From: Alicyclobacillus shizuokensis NBRC 103103
GTDB lineage: Bacteria; Bacillota; Bacilli; Alicyclobacillales; Alicyclobacillaceae
DNA length: 57,503 bases
Assembly: GCF_001552255.1 (NCBI RefSeq)
Contig: NZ_BCQV01000030.1
Location: 1-57,503 of the forward strand
Direction of reading: 5' to 3'
This document shows positions 35,787-43,728 of the stretch, one piece after another. Position 1 is the stretch's first letter. Each line of letters starts with the position of its first letter. The translations under genes and the position numbers were made by a program. The notes under the pieces are model-generated. The model was not told the origin of the DNA. It worked only from the letters and a program-made list of their open reading frames with translations, and did no database searches.

Positions 35787-37368
35787 AATGATTCCCCTTT
35801 TCTATAAAGTCCCTTAAACCAAAAGCCGTGGGCAAATAGATGGATGGATGGGTCTGTTTCAGGTCTTCAGCAATTTTTGGCGTGAAATCCATTTGACCAA
35901 GTATGTCCTTGTTCAAATCAACACCCGGCGCAATTTCCACGAGCTCCCAACCCTCGTCCGTCAACTTAAACACAGCCCGCTCAGTTACGACCAGAACATG
36001 CTGCCCCCTTTCCAACGCCAATCTCCCGTTGAATGAAATTTGTTCCACTTCGTTGACAAACTTCTTTTCAGACCCTTCGTTGCATATCACGAGTTGTTGC
36101 TCCGAGACGTCGACCTTCAAGCCACGAACCGTGAATGTTGTACAGAAGATCACATTTTTGGCGAACTGCGTAATATCGATGAATCCCCCGGCACCCGTTG
36201 AACGCCCCGCAAATTTAGTTGAATTCACATTTCCATGGCGGTCCACCTGACCCACACCCATAAAGGTGAAATCAACCCCTGTGCCATTGTAAAAGTCGAA
36301 CTGGGACGTATGTTCAATCAAGGCCTCCATGTTCTTGGCAATCCCGAAGTCAATTCCACCCAAAGGAACGCCGCCGTAAACCCCCGACTCAACTGTGATG
36401 AGGATATCGTCGGACAGTCCCTCTTCAACTATCACGCCGCCAATTTCGTCATTTGGTATACCTGTGCCTAAATTGATGATTGCGTTTCGTTTTAATTCCA
36501 TGGCGGCACGGCGGGCGATGATCTTTCTCGCACTCAGCGGGGTAGGTTCGATAGTGTCCAGCGGGACACGAATATCACCGCTGTATGCCGGATCAAAGTA
36601 GAAACTCGAGGTTTGTCGATGGTCTGCTTCCGGATTGTCAGAGACGACAACCACATCCACGAACACCCCAGGGATCCCAACCTGTTTTGGATGAAGAGTC
36701 CCCTTGGCCGCGACACGTTTGACTTGAACGATGACGATGCCGCCAAATCGCTTTGAAGCCAGCACTGCTGGGAGCACTTCCAGTTTCATTGCTTCGTCTT
36801 CAAACGTTATGTTTCCGTTCTCATCTGCGGTAGTGCCGCGAATCAAGCAGACGTCAATGGGCACCTGGTGATAAAAGAGATATTCTTCGCCTTGAAACTG
36901 GACGACATCGATTAAATCCGGCAGTTCGCGCGTACGCGCGTTCATTTTCCCTCCCTCAATGCGTGGATCGATAAAGGTTCCGAGGCCCACCTTGGACAGA
37001 TGTCCTTTAAGACCACTCCCCATGTCTCTCAAGAGGTGCGTCACCTGACCCTGGGGCATGCAATACGCTTCCACCTGATTTCTGGATATTAATTCCATCC
37101 ATTTGGGAGCCAATCCCCAGTGAGATCCAATGACTCGTTTGGTCATGCCGACATGCGCGAAGTGTTGAATACCCCGATCTCGATCAGACTGACCCGCAGC
37201 ATGAAAAAGTATCAAATCGCGGGGATGTCCGGTCTTCAAAAATCTTTCTTCCAGTGGCTTCAGTACACTTTCGGAAGCACCGACCAAAGTCATACCCACC
37301 GTCAACACAGTATTTCCGTCTTTGATGAGTTCCGCGGCTTGTGACCCATTTAAAAATTTTGGACGCAT
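35770..37368 (-). CDS. Acyl-CoA:acetate/3-ketoacid CoA-transferase, fused alpha-beta subunits
   Basis: 532 aa, paralog of the transferase at 28008-29564 with the same layout: N-terminal domain ([25 protein letters not shown]), hinge at INLGTGIPNDEIG and catalytic Glu in TVESGVYGGVPLG. Class I mechanism with a glutamyl-CoA thioester. It follows the thiolase gene by 11 nt and overlaps the SDR gene by 17 nt, so expression is tightly coupled. Likely job: activation of the ring-opened or oxidised acid before thiolysis. Confidence 0.92.
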   Translation of the reverse strand: MRPKFLNGSQAAELIKDGNTVLTVGMTLVGASESVLKPLEERFLKTGHPRDLILFHAAGQSDRDRGIQHFAHVGMTKRVIGSHWGLAPKWMELISRNQVEAYCMPQGQVTHLLRDMGSGLKGHLSKVGLGTFIDPRIEGGKMNARTRELPDLIDVVQFQGEEYLFYHQVPIDVCLIRGTTADENGNITFEDEAMKLEVLPAVLASKRFGGIVIVQVKRVAAKGTLHPKQVGIPGVFVDVVVVSDNPEADHRQTSSFYFDPAYSGDIRVPLDTIEPTPLSARKIIARRAAMELKRNAIINLGTGIPNDEIGGVIVEEGLSDDILITVESGVYGGVPLGGIDFGIAKNMEALIEHTSQFDFYNGTGVDFTFMGVGQVDRHGNVNSTKFAGRSTGAGGFIDITQFAKNVIFCTTFTVRGLKVDVSEQQLVICNEGSEKKFVNEVEQISFNGRLALERGQHVLVVTERAVFKLTDEGWELVEIAPGVDLNKDILGQMDFTPKIAEDLKQTHPSIYLPTAFGLRDFIEKGNHYALTR

Positions 37369-37379
37369 GCTGCCTACCC

Positions 37380-38555
37380 CTACTGACAGTTTTCAAAAAT
37401 GGTCGTAACCCCTTGACCGCCGCCAACACACATACTGACAGCCCCAAATTGAACATTGCGGCGCTTCATCTCGTAAAGTAATTTGACCGTCAATATCCCT
37501 CCCGTTGCCCCAATGGGATGGCCCAGCGCGATGGCGCCCCCATTCACGTTCACCTTGTCGATATCGAGTCCCAGTTCGCGAATGTCGACAATGGTTTGCA
37601 CCGCGAATGCTTCATTTAATTCGAAGAGATCGATGTCGCCAATCGACAATCCAGCGCGCTTTAGAGCGATTTGTGTAGCTGGAACAGGACCATAGCCCAT
37701 TGTCGCTGGATCACACCCTGCAACGGCAAAACTTCTTACCTTCAGCAAGGGTTGGAATCCCATCTTCTGTGCTGTGTCCGCCCCCATCAAGACGACAGCG
37801 CCAGCCCCGTCGTTGATCCCGGAAGAGTTTCCCGCTGTGACCGTACCACCTTCTATAAAAGCCGGTTTCAGCTTGGCCAGCTGATCCAATGTGACATCTC
37901 TTGGGTGTTCATCGACCGCAAACAATGTCGTGGATTTTCCTTTTTTCACTTCAATCGGCAAAATTTCTGATTTAAATTTTCCGGTTTGAATTGCCGCCGC
38001 GGCGCGCTGTTGCGTCAAGACCGCCCATTCATCCTGTTCTCGCCGACTGATCCCAAATTTCTTTGCCAAATTCTCGGCAGTCACTCCATTGGGATACGGG
38101 CCCATCGGCCACGTTAAAATCGTCAGCAGACCATCTTCGAACTCCCCATGCCCGAAACGGTACCCGAATCGCGCCTTCCGAACATAATACGGAAGCTGAT
38201 TCATATTCTCTGTCCCGCCCGCGACAATCACATCGGCATAGCCGGATTGAATTTTCAACACAGCGGAATTGATGGCTTCAAGACCGGATCCACACTGACG
38301 GTTGACCGCATAGGCGGTGGTCTCTAACGGAAAGCCGGCTTTGAGAGACACCATTCTGCCTAAGAATCCGCTTTCGGCGACCTGGCCAACATTCCCCACA
38401 ATCACTTCGTCGATGCACTCTGGCGGCAGTCCCGCCCTTTTCACAGCTTCCGCAAAAACCATGCCGCCCAAGTCTGCCTGGTGGACATCTGCAAGACTTC
38501 CGCCCATTGTCCCGATTGCACTGCGAACACCGCTGACAATCACAACCTCACGCAT
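37380..38555 (-). CDS. Thiolase (acetyl-CoA acetyltransferase/3-ketoacyl-CoA thiolase)
   Basis: 391 aa, full thiolase length. Nucleophile Cys88 in NRQCGSGLEAIN, His in GHPIGATGG and second Cys in CVGGGQG are all present, as is NEAFAVQ. It cleaves a 3-ketoacyl-CoA to acetyl-CoA plus a shortened acyl-CoA, or condenses two acetyl-CoA. First gene of the long LacI-controlled operon. ATG 38555 is nine bases from AAAGGGG; the ATG at 38561 is closer to it and less likely. An operator lies only 20 nt upstream. Confidence 0.93.
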   Translation of the reverse strand: MREVVIVSGVRSAIGTMGGSLADVHQADLGGMVFAEAVKRAGLPPECIDEVIVGNVGQVAESGFLGRMVSLKAGFPLETTAYAVNRQCGSGLEAINSAVLKIQSGYADVIVAGGTENMNQLPYYVRKARFGYRFGHGEFEDGLLTILTWPMGPYPNGVTAENLAKKFGISRREQDEWAVLTQQRAAAAIQTGKFKSEILPIEVKKGKSTTLFAVDEHPRDVTLDQLAKLKPAFIEGGTVTAGNSSGINDGAGAVVLMGADTAQKMGFQPLLKVRSFAVAGCDPATMGYGPVPATQIALKRAGLSIGDIDLFELNEAFAVQTIVDIRELGLDIDKVNVNGGAIALGHPIGATGGILTVKLLYEMKRRNVQFGAVSMCVGGGQGVTTIFENCQ

Positions 38556-38575
38556 AATCATCAACCCCTTTACGA

Positions 38576-38591
38576 TTGGGAACGATTCCAA
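38576..38591. promoter_or_regulatory. LacI-type operator O1 in the 5' leader of the thiolase operon
   Basis: TTGGGAACGATTCCAA, a near-palindrome with central CG, 20 nt before the thiolase ATG and downstream of the proposed promoter (38644-38671), a roadblock position. It matches the site at the LacI gene (39866) in 14 of 16 positions. Confidence 0.75.
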
Positions 38592-38643
38592 AATTACCTT
38601 TACAGATTCACTGTCTCATTCGCTTGTCCTAACCATGCTACCG

Positions 38644-38671
38644 GGTATACTGAATTTCAGGGAACAATCAA
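38644..38671 (-). promoter_or_regulatory. Candidate sigma-A promoter of the thiolase operon
   Basis: TTGATT and TATACC on the minus strand with a 16-nt spacer. It lies between operators O1 and O2, giving a leader of about 80 nt. Confidence 0.5.
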
Positions 38672-38717
38672 CCCACCGATGATTCGACAGATTTCACAAC
38701 ATACTAGGCACCCCTAT

Positions 38718-38733
38718 TTGGAATCGATCCCAA
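38718..38733. promoter_or_regulatory. LacI-type operator O2 upstream of the thiolase promoter
   Basis: TTGGAATCGATCCCAA. Read on the other strand it is TTGGGATCGATTCCAA, close to O1. The O1-O2 centre distance is 142 bp, compatible with a repression loop around the promoter. Confidence 0.75.
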
Positions 38734-38797
38734 AATTGTCGAGCTTACCGTGATCCAACATATCAACCGCCAATATTTTTCATCTTCGCGAAAATGA

Positions 38798-39844
38798 TTA
38801 ACTGGTTGTGCCTTGCATAGCATCTTTTGGCGGCGGGGCTGTCGTTGAGCGAACCACCAACTCTGGCATAAAGGTGATGCGCTGCGTGAACTCAGCTTCG
38901 CCACGAATTCGCTGCAATAAAAACTCCATCGCGGTCGCACCCATTTGATAATGCGGTTGTCTCACCGTCGTAAGGTCAATCGGCGCCACTCTCGCGTACG
39001 GCAGGTCATCGTACCCGACAATGCTCACATGATCAGGTATCTTCACTCCCTTCCGCAGAAATACGTCAATCACTCCCAAGGCCATAAAGTCATTAGCGAC
39101 AAATATCCCTGTCGGTCGATTCGATTGCGCAATCCACCGCTCTGCAAATTGCCGACCACTCTCCAGTAATAGATCCCCCTCCACTATATCGCGTTCCATA
39201 CATTTTATTCCGTGATCTTGGAGGGCCTGTTTGAATCCCGCAATGCGCTCTTGACTGGCCGTGGACAGCGCTGGTCCGGATAAATGCGCAATGTGCGTGT
39301 GACCTAGTTCAATCAGATGTTTCGTCGCGAGATAAGCACCTTGAAAATTGTCGACGATGACTACATCCGTTTCAAACGATCTCATATAACGATTGAGCAT
39401 GACAATTGGACACTTTATGTTACGAAGAACAGGCACCAACTCCTGCCCATCAAGAATTGACATCAAAATCAACCCACTGAAAGCAAATTGCTGGGCCCCC
39501 TGGAGGTAAAACAATTCCCGGTCGATGTCGTAGTCTGAATTGAAGAACACGACCATATACCCGGCTTTATGGGCCACATCCTCGACCCCCCGGGCAAGCT
39601 CGGCATAAAAAGAGTTACGGATATCCCCAACGAGCAGTCCAATCATCTTGAGACTACCTTTTACCAATCCTTGAGCTATCGGGTTGGGTCGATAGTTTGA
39701 CTTTCGGATAACTTCCTCCACCAATTTCCGCGTTTGGGGCTTGACATTGGGATGCCCGGTCAACACTCGCGATACAGTCGACCGCGATACCCCTGCTAGT
39801 CGGGCAATTTCATTGATAGTCAGTCCTTCTCGATTTTCAGCCAT
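38798..39844 (-). CDS. LacI family repressor of the thiolase/CUT2 operon
   Basis: 348 aa. N-terminal HTH (TINEIARLAGVSRSTVSRVL, residues about 9-28) with hinge helix, and a periplasmic-binding-like effector domain (GYDDLPYARVAPIDLTTVRQ near the C terminus). ATG 39844. Its own strong promoter (39896-39924) is followed by an operator, so it is autoregulated. Two further copies of that operator flank the promoter of the downstream operon, making this protein the specific local repressor. Confidence 0.93.
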   Translation of the reverse strand: MAENREGLTINEIARLAGVSRSTVSRVLTGHPNVKPQTRKLVEEVIRKSNYRPNPIAQGLVKGSLKMIGLLVGDIRNSFYAELARGVEDVAHKAGYMVVFFNSDYDIDRELFYLQGAQQFAFSGLILMSILDGQELVPVLRNIKCPIVMLNRYMRSFETDVVIVDNFQGAYLATKHLIELGHTHIAHLSGPALSTASQERIAGFKQALQDHGIKCMERDIVEGDLLLESGRQFAERWIAQSNRPTGIFVANDFMALGVIDVFLRKGVKIPDHVSIVGYDDLPYARVAPIDLTTVRQPHYQMGATAMEFLLQRIRGEAEFTQRITFMPELVVRSTTAPPPKDAMQGTTS

Positions 39845-39865
39845 ATAGCCTTCACACCTTCAGTT

Positions 39866-39881
39866 TTGGGAACGCTCCCAA
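39866..39881. promoter_or_regulatory. LacI-type operator O3 at the repressor gene
   Basis: TTGGGAACGCTCCCAA, with arms TTGGGA/TCCCAA around ACGC, located 22 nt before the LacI ATG and just downstream of the predicted start point. The position fits autorepression. Confidence 0.78.
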
Positions 39882-39895
39882 ACGCCCGCGCCCCA

Positions 39896-39924
39896 AATAT
39901 ACATTCTCGAATGTTAATTGTCAA
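39896..39924 (-). promoter_or_regulatory. Sigma-A promoter of the LacI repressor gene
   Basis: Consensus TTGACA (39919-39924) and TATATT (39896-39901) with a 17-nt spacer on the minus strand. The spacer contains a 14-bp inverted repeat ACATTC-TC-GAATGT (39901-39914), possibly a second regulator site. Confidence 0.85.
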
Positions 39925-40051
39925 TCCACTCTCACAATCTTATTTGTTCCATTCATCTATGAGGGCCCATGCCTCTCCTCGGATCGCGTTCTCAGGCACC
40001 ATCACAGAGGAACGGATCGTCTCACGTAGGCTCACCTCCAAGAAGTATGCG

Positions 40052-41065
40052 TTATTGAGGAACCTTATGCGGCGGCCCCGTTGAACCCCGAACCACCAGT
40101 TCCGGTATGAAAATGACGCGTTTTCGCGTGTGTTCTTTGTTGCGTATTTGCTCCAACAACAGGTTGACGGCCTGGGCGCCCATATCTGTCATCGGTTGGG
40201 ATACGGTCGTCAGAGCCGGATTGACAAGGTGAGCCAGAATGGTGTTGTCGAAACCGACCACGGAAACATCTTCTGGAACGTGCAATCCTTTATCACGAAT
40301 GACCTGGATGGCGGAAATCGCCAGCAAGTCGTTGGTCGTAAACAGTGCGGTGGGCGGGTCCGCTCGGCTAAACAGCTTGTTCGCCGCCTCCCTGCCCGCC
40401 TCAATGGACGATTCCGAGCTCACTATCAGGCTTTCGTTCACTGGGATAGACCATTCATGGAGTGCACTCTGATAGCCTCGGACCCGTTCCCATCCGCACT
40501 TCAAGGGCTCCGTAATTACGCCGATTCTTTGGTGGCCAAGCTCCAGAAGGTGTTTTGTCGCGATGAGACCGCCGATGAAATCGTCAATGGATACGGTATC
40601 TACAAGAATATCCGGGATGTCGCGCGCAATGAGTACCACCGGAATTTCTTCTTCAATCACCATTTTCACGAGATGGGTGTCCTCCTGGAATCCGGAGGCA
40701 ATGATGATTCCGTCCACCATCTGTCTTTTCAACAATCCCAAGTACTCTTCCTCACGCTGCGGATTGTAATCCGTGCTGCAAATGATCGAACTGTAATTCA
40801 CCTGACGCGCATTCGATTCCACCGATTTCGAGATGGCGGCAAAAAACGGGTTGTTCAAGTCAGGGATGACGATACCTAACACATACGTCGATTTCCCGGT
40901 CAGGGCCATGGCCGCATTGTTGGGTTGGTACTGCAATTCTTTCATCACTTTAAAAATGCGCGCTTTGGTCGCTTCCCCAATTTTGCCGCGACCATTCAGG
41001 ACCTTCGACACGGTGGAAATCGATACACCAGCCCGCTCCGCCACGTCGTAAATCGTTGGCTTCAT
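40052..41065 (-). CDS. LacI family regulator of the inositol-type operon
   Basis: 337 aa. HTH at residues 3-22 (TIYDVAERAGVSISTVSKVL) and hinge, then the effector domain (GIVIPDLNNPFFAAI; VSVVGFDNTILAHLVNPALT). ATG 41065 is eight bases after AAGGAG. It is the last gene of the inositol-type operon, 37 nt after iolB, so it is made only with the operon. Bacillus iol operons are instead controlled by a DeoR-type IolR, so this is a replacement. Two GAAACCGCTT-type sites before the first gene are its likely targets. Confidence 0.92.
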   Translation of the reverse strand: MKPTIYDVAERAGVSISTVSKVLNGRGKIGEATKARIFKVMKELQYQPNNAAMALTGKSTYVLGIVIPDLNNPFFAAISKSVESNARQVNYSSIICSTDYNPQREEEYLGLLKRQMVDGIIIASGFQEDTHLVKMVIEEEIPVVLIARDIPDILVDTVSIDDFIGGLIATKHLLELGHQRIGVITEPLKCGWERVRGYQSALHEWSIPVNESLIVSSESSIEAGREAANKLFSRADPPTALFTTNDLLAISAIQVIRDKGLHVPEDVSVVGFDNTILAHLVNPALTTVSQPMTDMGAQAVNLLLEQIRNKEHTRKRVIFIPELVVRGSTGPPHKVPQ

Positions 41066-41102
41066 CCCAGATACTCCTTGTAGATTCAATGCCCCAGTCG
41101 AA

Positions 41103-41903
41103 CTACTTTATCCAGGTGTGCTTCGCATCGCGTTGGAATACCCATGTCCGAACCGGACCTGCCATTACATTCAGATAGTATAGATCATATCCGGGAGGTG
41201 CTCCAACCATATGATACCCGCGTGGAACGAGAACCACCTCTCCGTTGCGGGCGACTACGGTCTCATCAAATCCTCTCTCTTCGTCGTAGACTCGTTGGAT
41301 GCAGAATCCGTGCGCTGGTTTTATCCGGTGATAATAGGTTTCTTCCAGATACGCCTCGTGCGGCAAGTTGTCCTCGTCATGCTTATGGGGCGGATAGCTC
41401 GACCAGTTCCCGTTTGGCGTATATACTTCCACCACGAGCAAGCTGTCCGCCGCGTCCGTGTCAGCAAGGATGTTTTGAATGTACCGTTCCATCGGACCGT
41501 GGCCACGCGTTTCCGTTTTTACGTCTTCCGGTCGGATCACACGGCTCGGGTAAGTTCCTTTCCCGGGGGCTTTGCAAATGGCCAGCTCCGCATCTTCCAC
41601 AGCCTCAATCTGGCACGCCTCATCCGTGGTCAGATACAGGGCATAGGGCGGCCTCCGTTCAAACACGGTTTTCCGTTCACCGATCACGGACGTTGTAAAG
41701 CCCTTGCTGTACGCGCGCACCTTCCCAGACAGAATGACGATGCACACTTCGAGATCGCCGGTTTCCGTGTGGAACGTCTGCCCGGCAGATAATGACCGGA
41801 CTTCAAAGTGCACATACTTCCAACCCACGGACTCGGGCGTCAGGGACAGCCATTCGCCCTTGCCATCGGGTGCAGGTTGCGGACGGACGATGAGATTGCT
41901 CAT
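41103..41903 (-). CDS. iolB: 5-deoxy-glucuronate isomerase
   Basis: 266 aa, normal IolB length, bicupin fold. It isomerises 5-deoxy-D-glucuronate to 2-deoxy-5-keto-D-gluconate in myo-inositol catabolism. Family features: WKYVHFEVRSLSAGQTF at the N terminus, WSSYPPHKHDEDNLP with the metal-binding His-His-Glu, and QRVYDEERGFDETVV. ATG 41903 is ten bases after GGAGG; the longer frame to 41924 is rejected. It follows the transketolase C-subunit gene by 17 nt. Its product would normally pass to the IolC kinase, which is not encoded in the window. Confidence 0.95.
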   Translation of the reverse strand: MSNLIVRPQPAPDGKGEWLSLTPESVGWKYVHFEVRSLSAGQTFHTETGDLEVCIVILSGKVRAYSKGFTTSVIGERKTVFERRPPYALYLTTDEACQIEAVEDAELAICKAPGKGTYPSRVIRPEDVKTETRGHGPMERYIQNILADTDAADSLLVVEVYTPNGNWSSYPPHKHDEDNLPHEAYLEETYYHRIKPAHGFCIQRVYDEERGFDETVVARNGEVVLVPRGYHMVGAPPGYDLYYLNVMAGPVRTWVFQRDAKHTWIK

Positions 41904-41920
41904 GGAAACAACTCCTCCAC

Positions 41921-42880
41921 TCATTGAAATCGCTCCTTCATTCGTAGTGCACGGTGGATCGCCTGCATCATCGCGTCTTCATCCAACTCATACTTTTTGA
42001 GCAGGGCATCGCTCGGACCCGACTCCGAATTCTTGTCTTTCACGCCCACGCGGACTATCGGCACCGGCCATGTCTCAGACAACGCTTCAGCCACCGCGCT
42101 GCCGAGGCCGCCGATAATGTTGTGTTCCTCCGCCGTGACAATCGCGCCCGTCTTTTGCGCCGCAGAAACGATGGACGGAACATCCAACGGCTTGATACAA
42201 GGCACGTGCAACACCCCCACGGACAGCCCCTGATCCCGCGCCAGGTTCGCTACCGCCACCGCCCGGGGCGTCTGAATCCCGGTCGTCACCAGTGTCACGT
42301 CGGTTCCCTCACAAAGCCAGACCGCTTTTGCCACGTCATGGGCAGCACTCGACGGAAATACAATGGGCGACGGATCGCGGGCCAGTCGGATGTAGACGGG
42401 TCCAGAGTGTTCATTCGCCCACTTCATCACGAGACTTACTTCCACCGCGTCGGCCGGCGCAAAGATGGTCATGTTGGGAAGTGCCCGCATCACGGCGATG
42501 TCCTCAAGCCCCTGATGCGATTTTCCGGTCTTCCCATTCAACAATCCGCTATAGGCACCCACGAGCTTGACGTCGAGTCGCGGCTGCGCCACCGAAACGA
42601 GCACTTGGTCCAGCGCACGCCTGGAAGTGAACGCCGCAAAACTGGTCACCCACGGCTGCAGCCCGACCGCCGCCAAGCCCGCCGCGACTCCCACCATGTT
42701 CTGTTCCGCAATCCCCATCTGCAGAAACTTCTCCGGGTTCTCATGCGCCACCCGATCTACTTTCGTCGAGTTCGCCAAGTCCCCGTCTAACGCATAGACT
42801 CTCTCATCCGCTTGCGATAGAGACAGCAGCGACTCCCCAAAAGCGTCCCGCATGGCCACGCGTTCTTCGGTTAGATACAA
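41921..42880 (-). CDS. Transketolase, C-terminal (pyrimidine-binding) subunit
   Basis: 319 aa, corresponding to the Pyr and C-terminal domains of transketolase (LDGDLANSTKVDRV; IAEQNMVGVAAGLAAVGLQPWVTSFAAF is the conserved Pyr-domain stretch, with its catalytic Glu in GIAEQN). TTG 42880 is seven bases from a run of six G and overlaps the N-subunit stop by 10 nt. Split transketolases occur in many bacteria and archaea. Placement inside an inositol operon suggests that the enzyme acts on a ketose or deoxy-keto sugar from this pathway rather than, or besides, the pentose phosphate cycle. Confidence 0.9.
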   Translation of the reverse strand: MYLTEERVAMRDAFGESLLSLSQADERVYALDGDLANSTKVDRVAHENPEKFLQMGIAEQNMVGVAAGLAAVGLQPWVTSFAAFTSRRALDQVLVSVAQPRLDVKLVGAYSGLLNGKTGKSHQGLEDIAVMRALPNMTIFAPADAVEVSLVMKWANEHSGPVYIRLARDPSPIVFPSSAAHDVAKAVWLCEGTDVTLVTTGIQTPRAVAVANLARDQGLSVGVLHVPCIKPLDVPSIVSAAQKTGAIVTAEEHNIIGGLGSAVAEALSETWPVPIVRVGVKDKNSESGPSDALLKKYELDEDAMMQAIHRALRMKERFQ

Positions 42881-43728
42881 GGTGTTCCCCCCAATTCCAA
42901 GAGTGCGTCATTCAGTTCCTGAAGGGAAGGGACCTTCGCATGCCAGACATAGTCATTTTCCATGAAGCGAACCCCTTTGCCCTTCACCGTGTGGGCAATC
43001 CATATCGACGGACGTCCCGGTGCCGCCGGTGTGTGCAGCGCCGCCAACAGCTCGGCGATGTCGTTGCCATCGTTCACGACACCCACGTTCCACCCAAAAG
43101 CCGCCCACCGCTCTTTTGGATTGGCAACAGGGCTGGCGCGCAGACTTCCCTTTCCCCAGCCAAACTGCTGAAGTTTGTTGAAGTCCATGATGACAATGAG
43201 ATTATCCAGGCCATACTTCGCGGCGACATCTGCGGCCTCCCAGACCTGCCCCTCTTGCGATTCCCCGTCACCAATCAAGCAAAACACGCGAAACTCGCGA
43301 CCTTGGAGCTTCGCGCCGAGAGCCATTCCCACCGCGGCAGACACCCCTTGCCCGAGCGATCCGGTCGACATGTCAATCCCCGGCAACAGCTTCATATCCG
43401 GGTGGCCCTGGAGTCTGGAATCCATCGCGTCGAACGTATCCAGCTCGGAAATCGGAAAGAACCCCCGCATCGCCAGGACCGTGTAGAGTGCAATCGCCGA
43501 GTGTCCCTTCGACAAGATGAAGCGATCCCGATCTTCCCACGTCGGGTTATCCGGATGGACATTCATGACATCAAAATACAAAGTCGTCAGAATGTCCACC
43601 GCAGACAAGGGTCCGCCGAGGTGTCCGGCTCCTGCCTTATGGATGGTGCGCACGATGTGTTGGCGGGCCGTGCGGGCGAGTTCTCTCAATTCTTCGATGT
43701 GCTCCACGTCCGTAACTGCCTTAGTCAT
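42871..43728 (-). CDS. Transketolase, N-terminal (TPP-binding) subunit
   Basis: 285 aa PP domain of transketolase: GHLGGPLSAVDILTTLYF, SKGHSAIALY and the thiamine-diphosphate/Mg motif GDGESQEGQVWEAADVAAKY through FNKLQQFG. Two His residues for catalysis are in place. ATG 43728 lies 11 nt after AGGGGG and overlaps the preceding stop by 8 nt. It pairs with the C-terminal subunit encoded next to form one active site. Confidence 0.92.
   Translation of the reverse strand: MTKAVTDVEHIEELRELARTARQHIVRTIHKAGAGHLGGPLSAVDILTTLYFDVMNVHPDNPTWEDRDRFILSKGHSAIALYTVLAMRGFFPISELDTFDAMDSRLQGHPDMKLLPGIDMSTGSLGQGVSAAVGMALGAKLQGREFRVFCLIGDGESQEGQVWEAADVAAKYGLDNLIVIMDFNKLQQFGWGKGSLRASPVANPKERWAAFGWNVGVVNDGNDIAELLAALHTPAAPGRPSIWIAHTVKGKGVRFMENDYVWHAKVPSLQELNDALLELGGTPCI

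Noticed and set aside
28008-37368. Polyhydroxybutyrate synthesis operon (PhaA/PhaB-like thiolase and reductase)
   Set aside because: No PHA synthase, phasin or PhaR gene; the presence of an importer and two CoA-transferases favours degradation.
27488-38555. Autoinducer-2 (Lsr) uptake and processing operon
   Set aside because: The importer layout and a thiolase recall lsr, but there is no LsrK kinase, LsrF-type aldolase/thiolase or LsrG, and the receptor does not show an LsrB-like ligand pattern.
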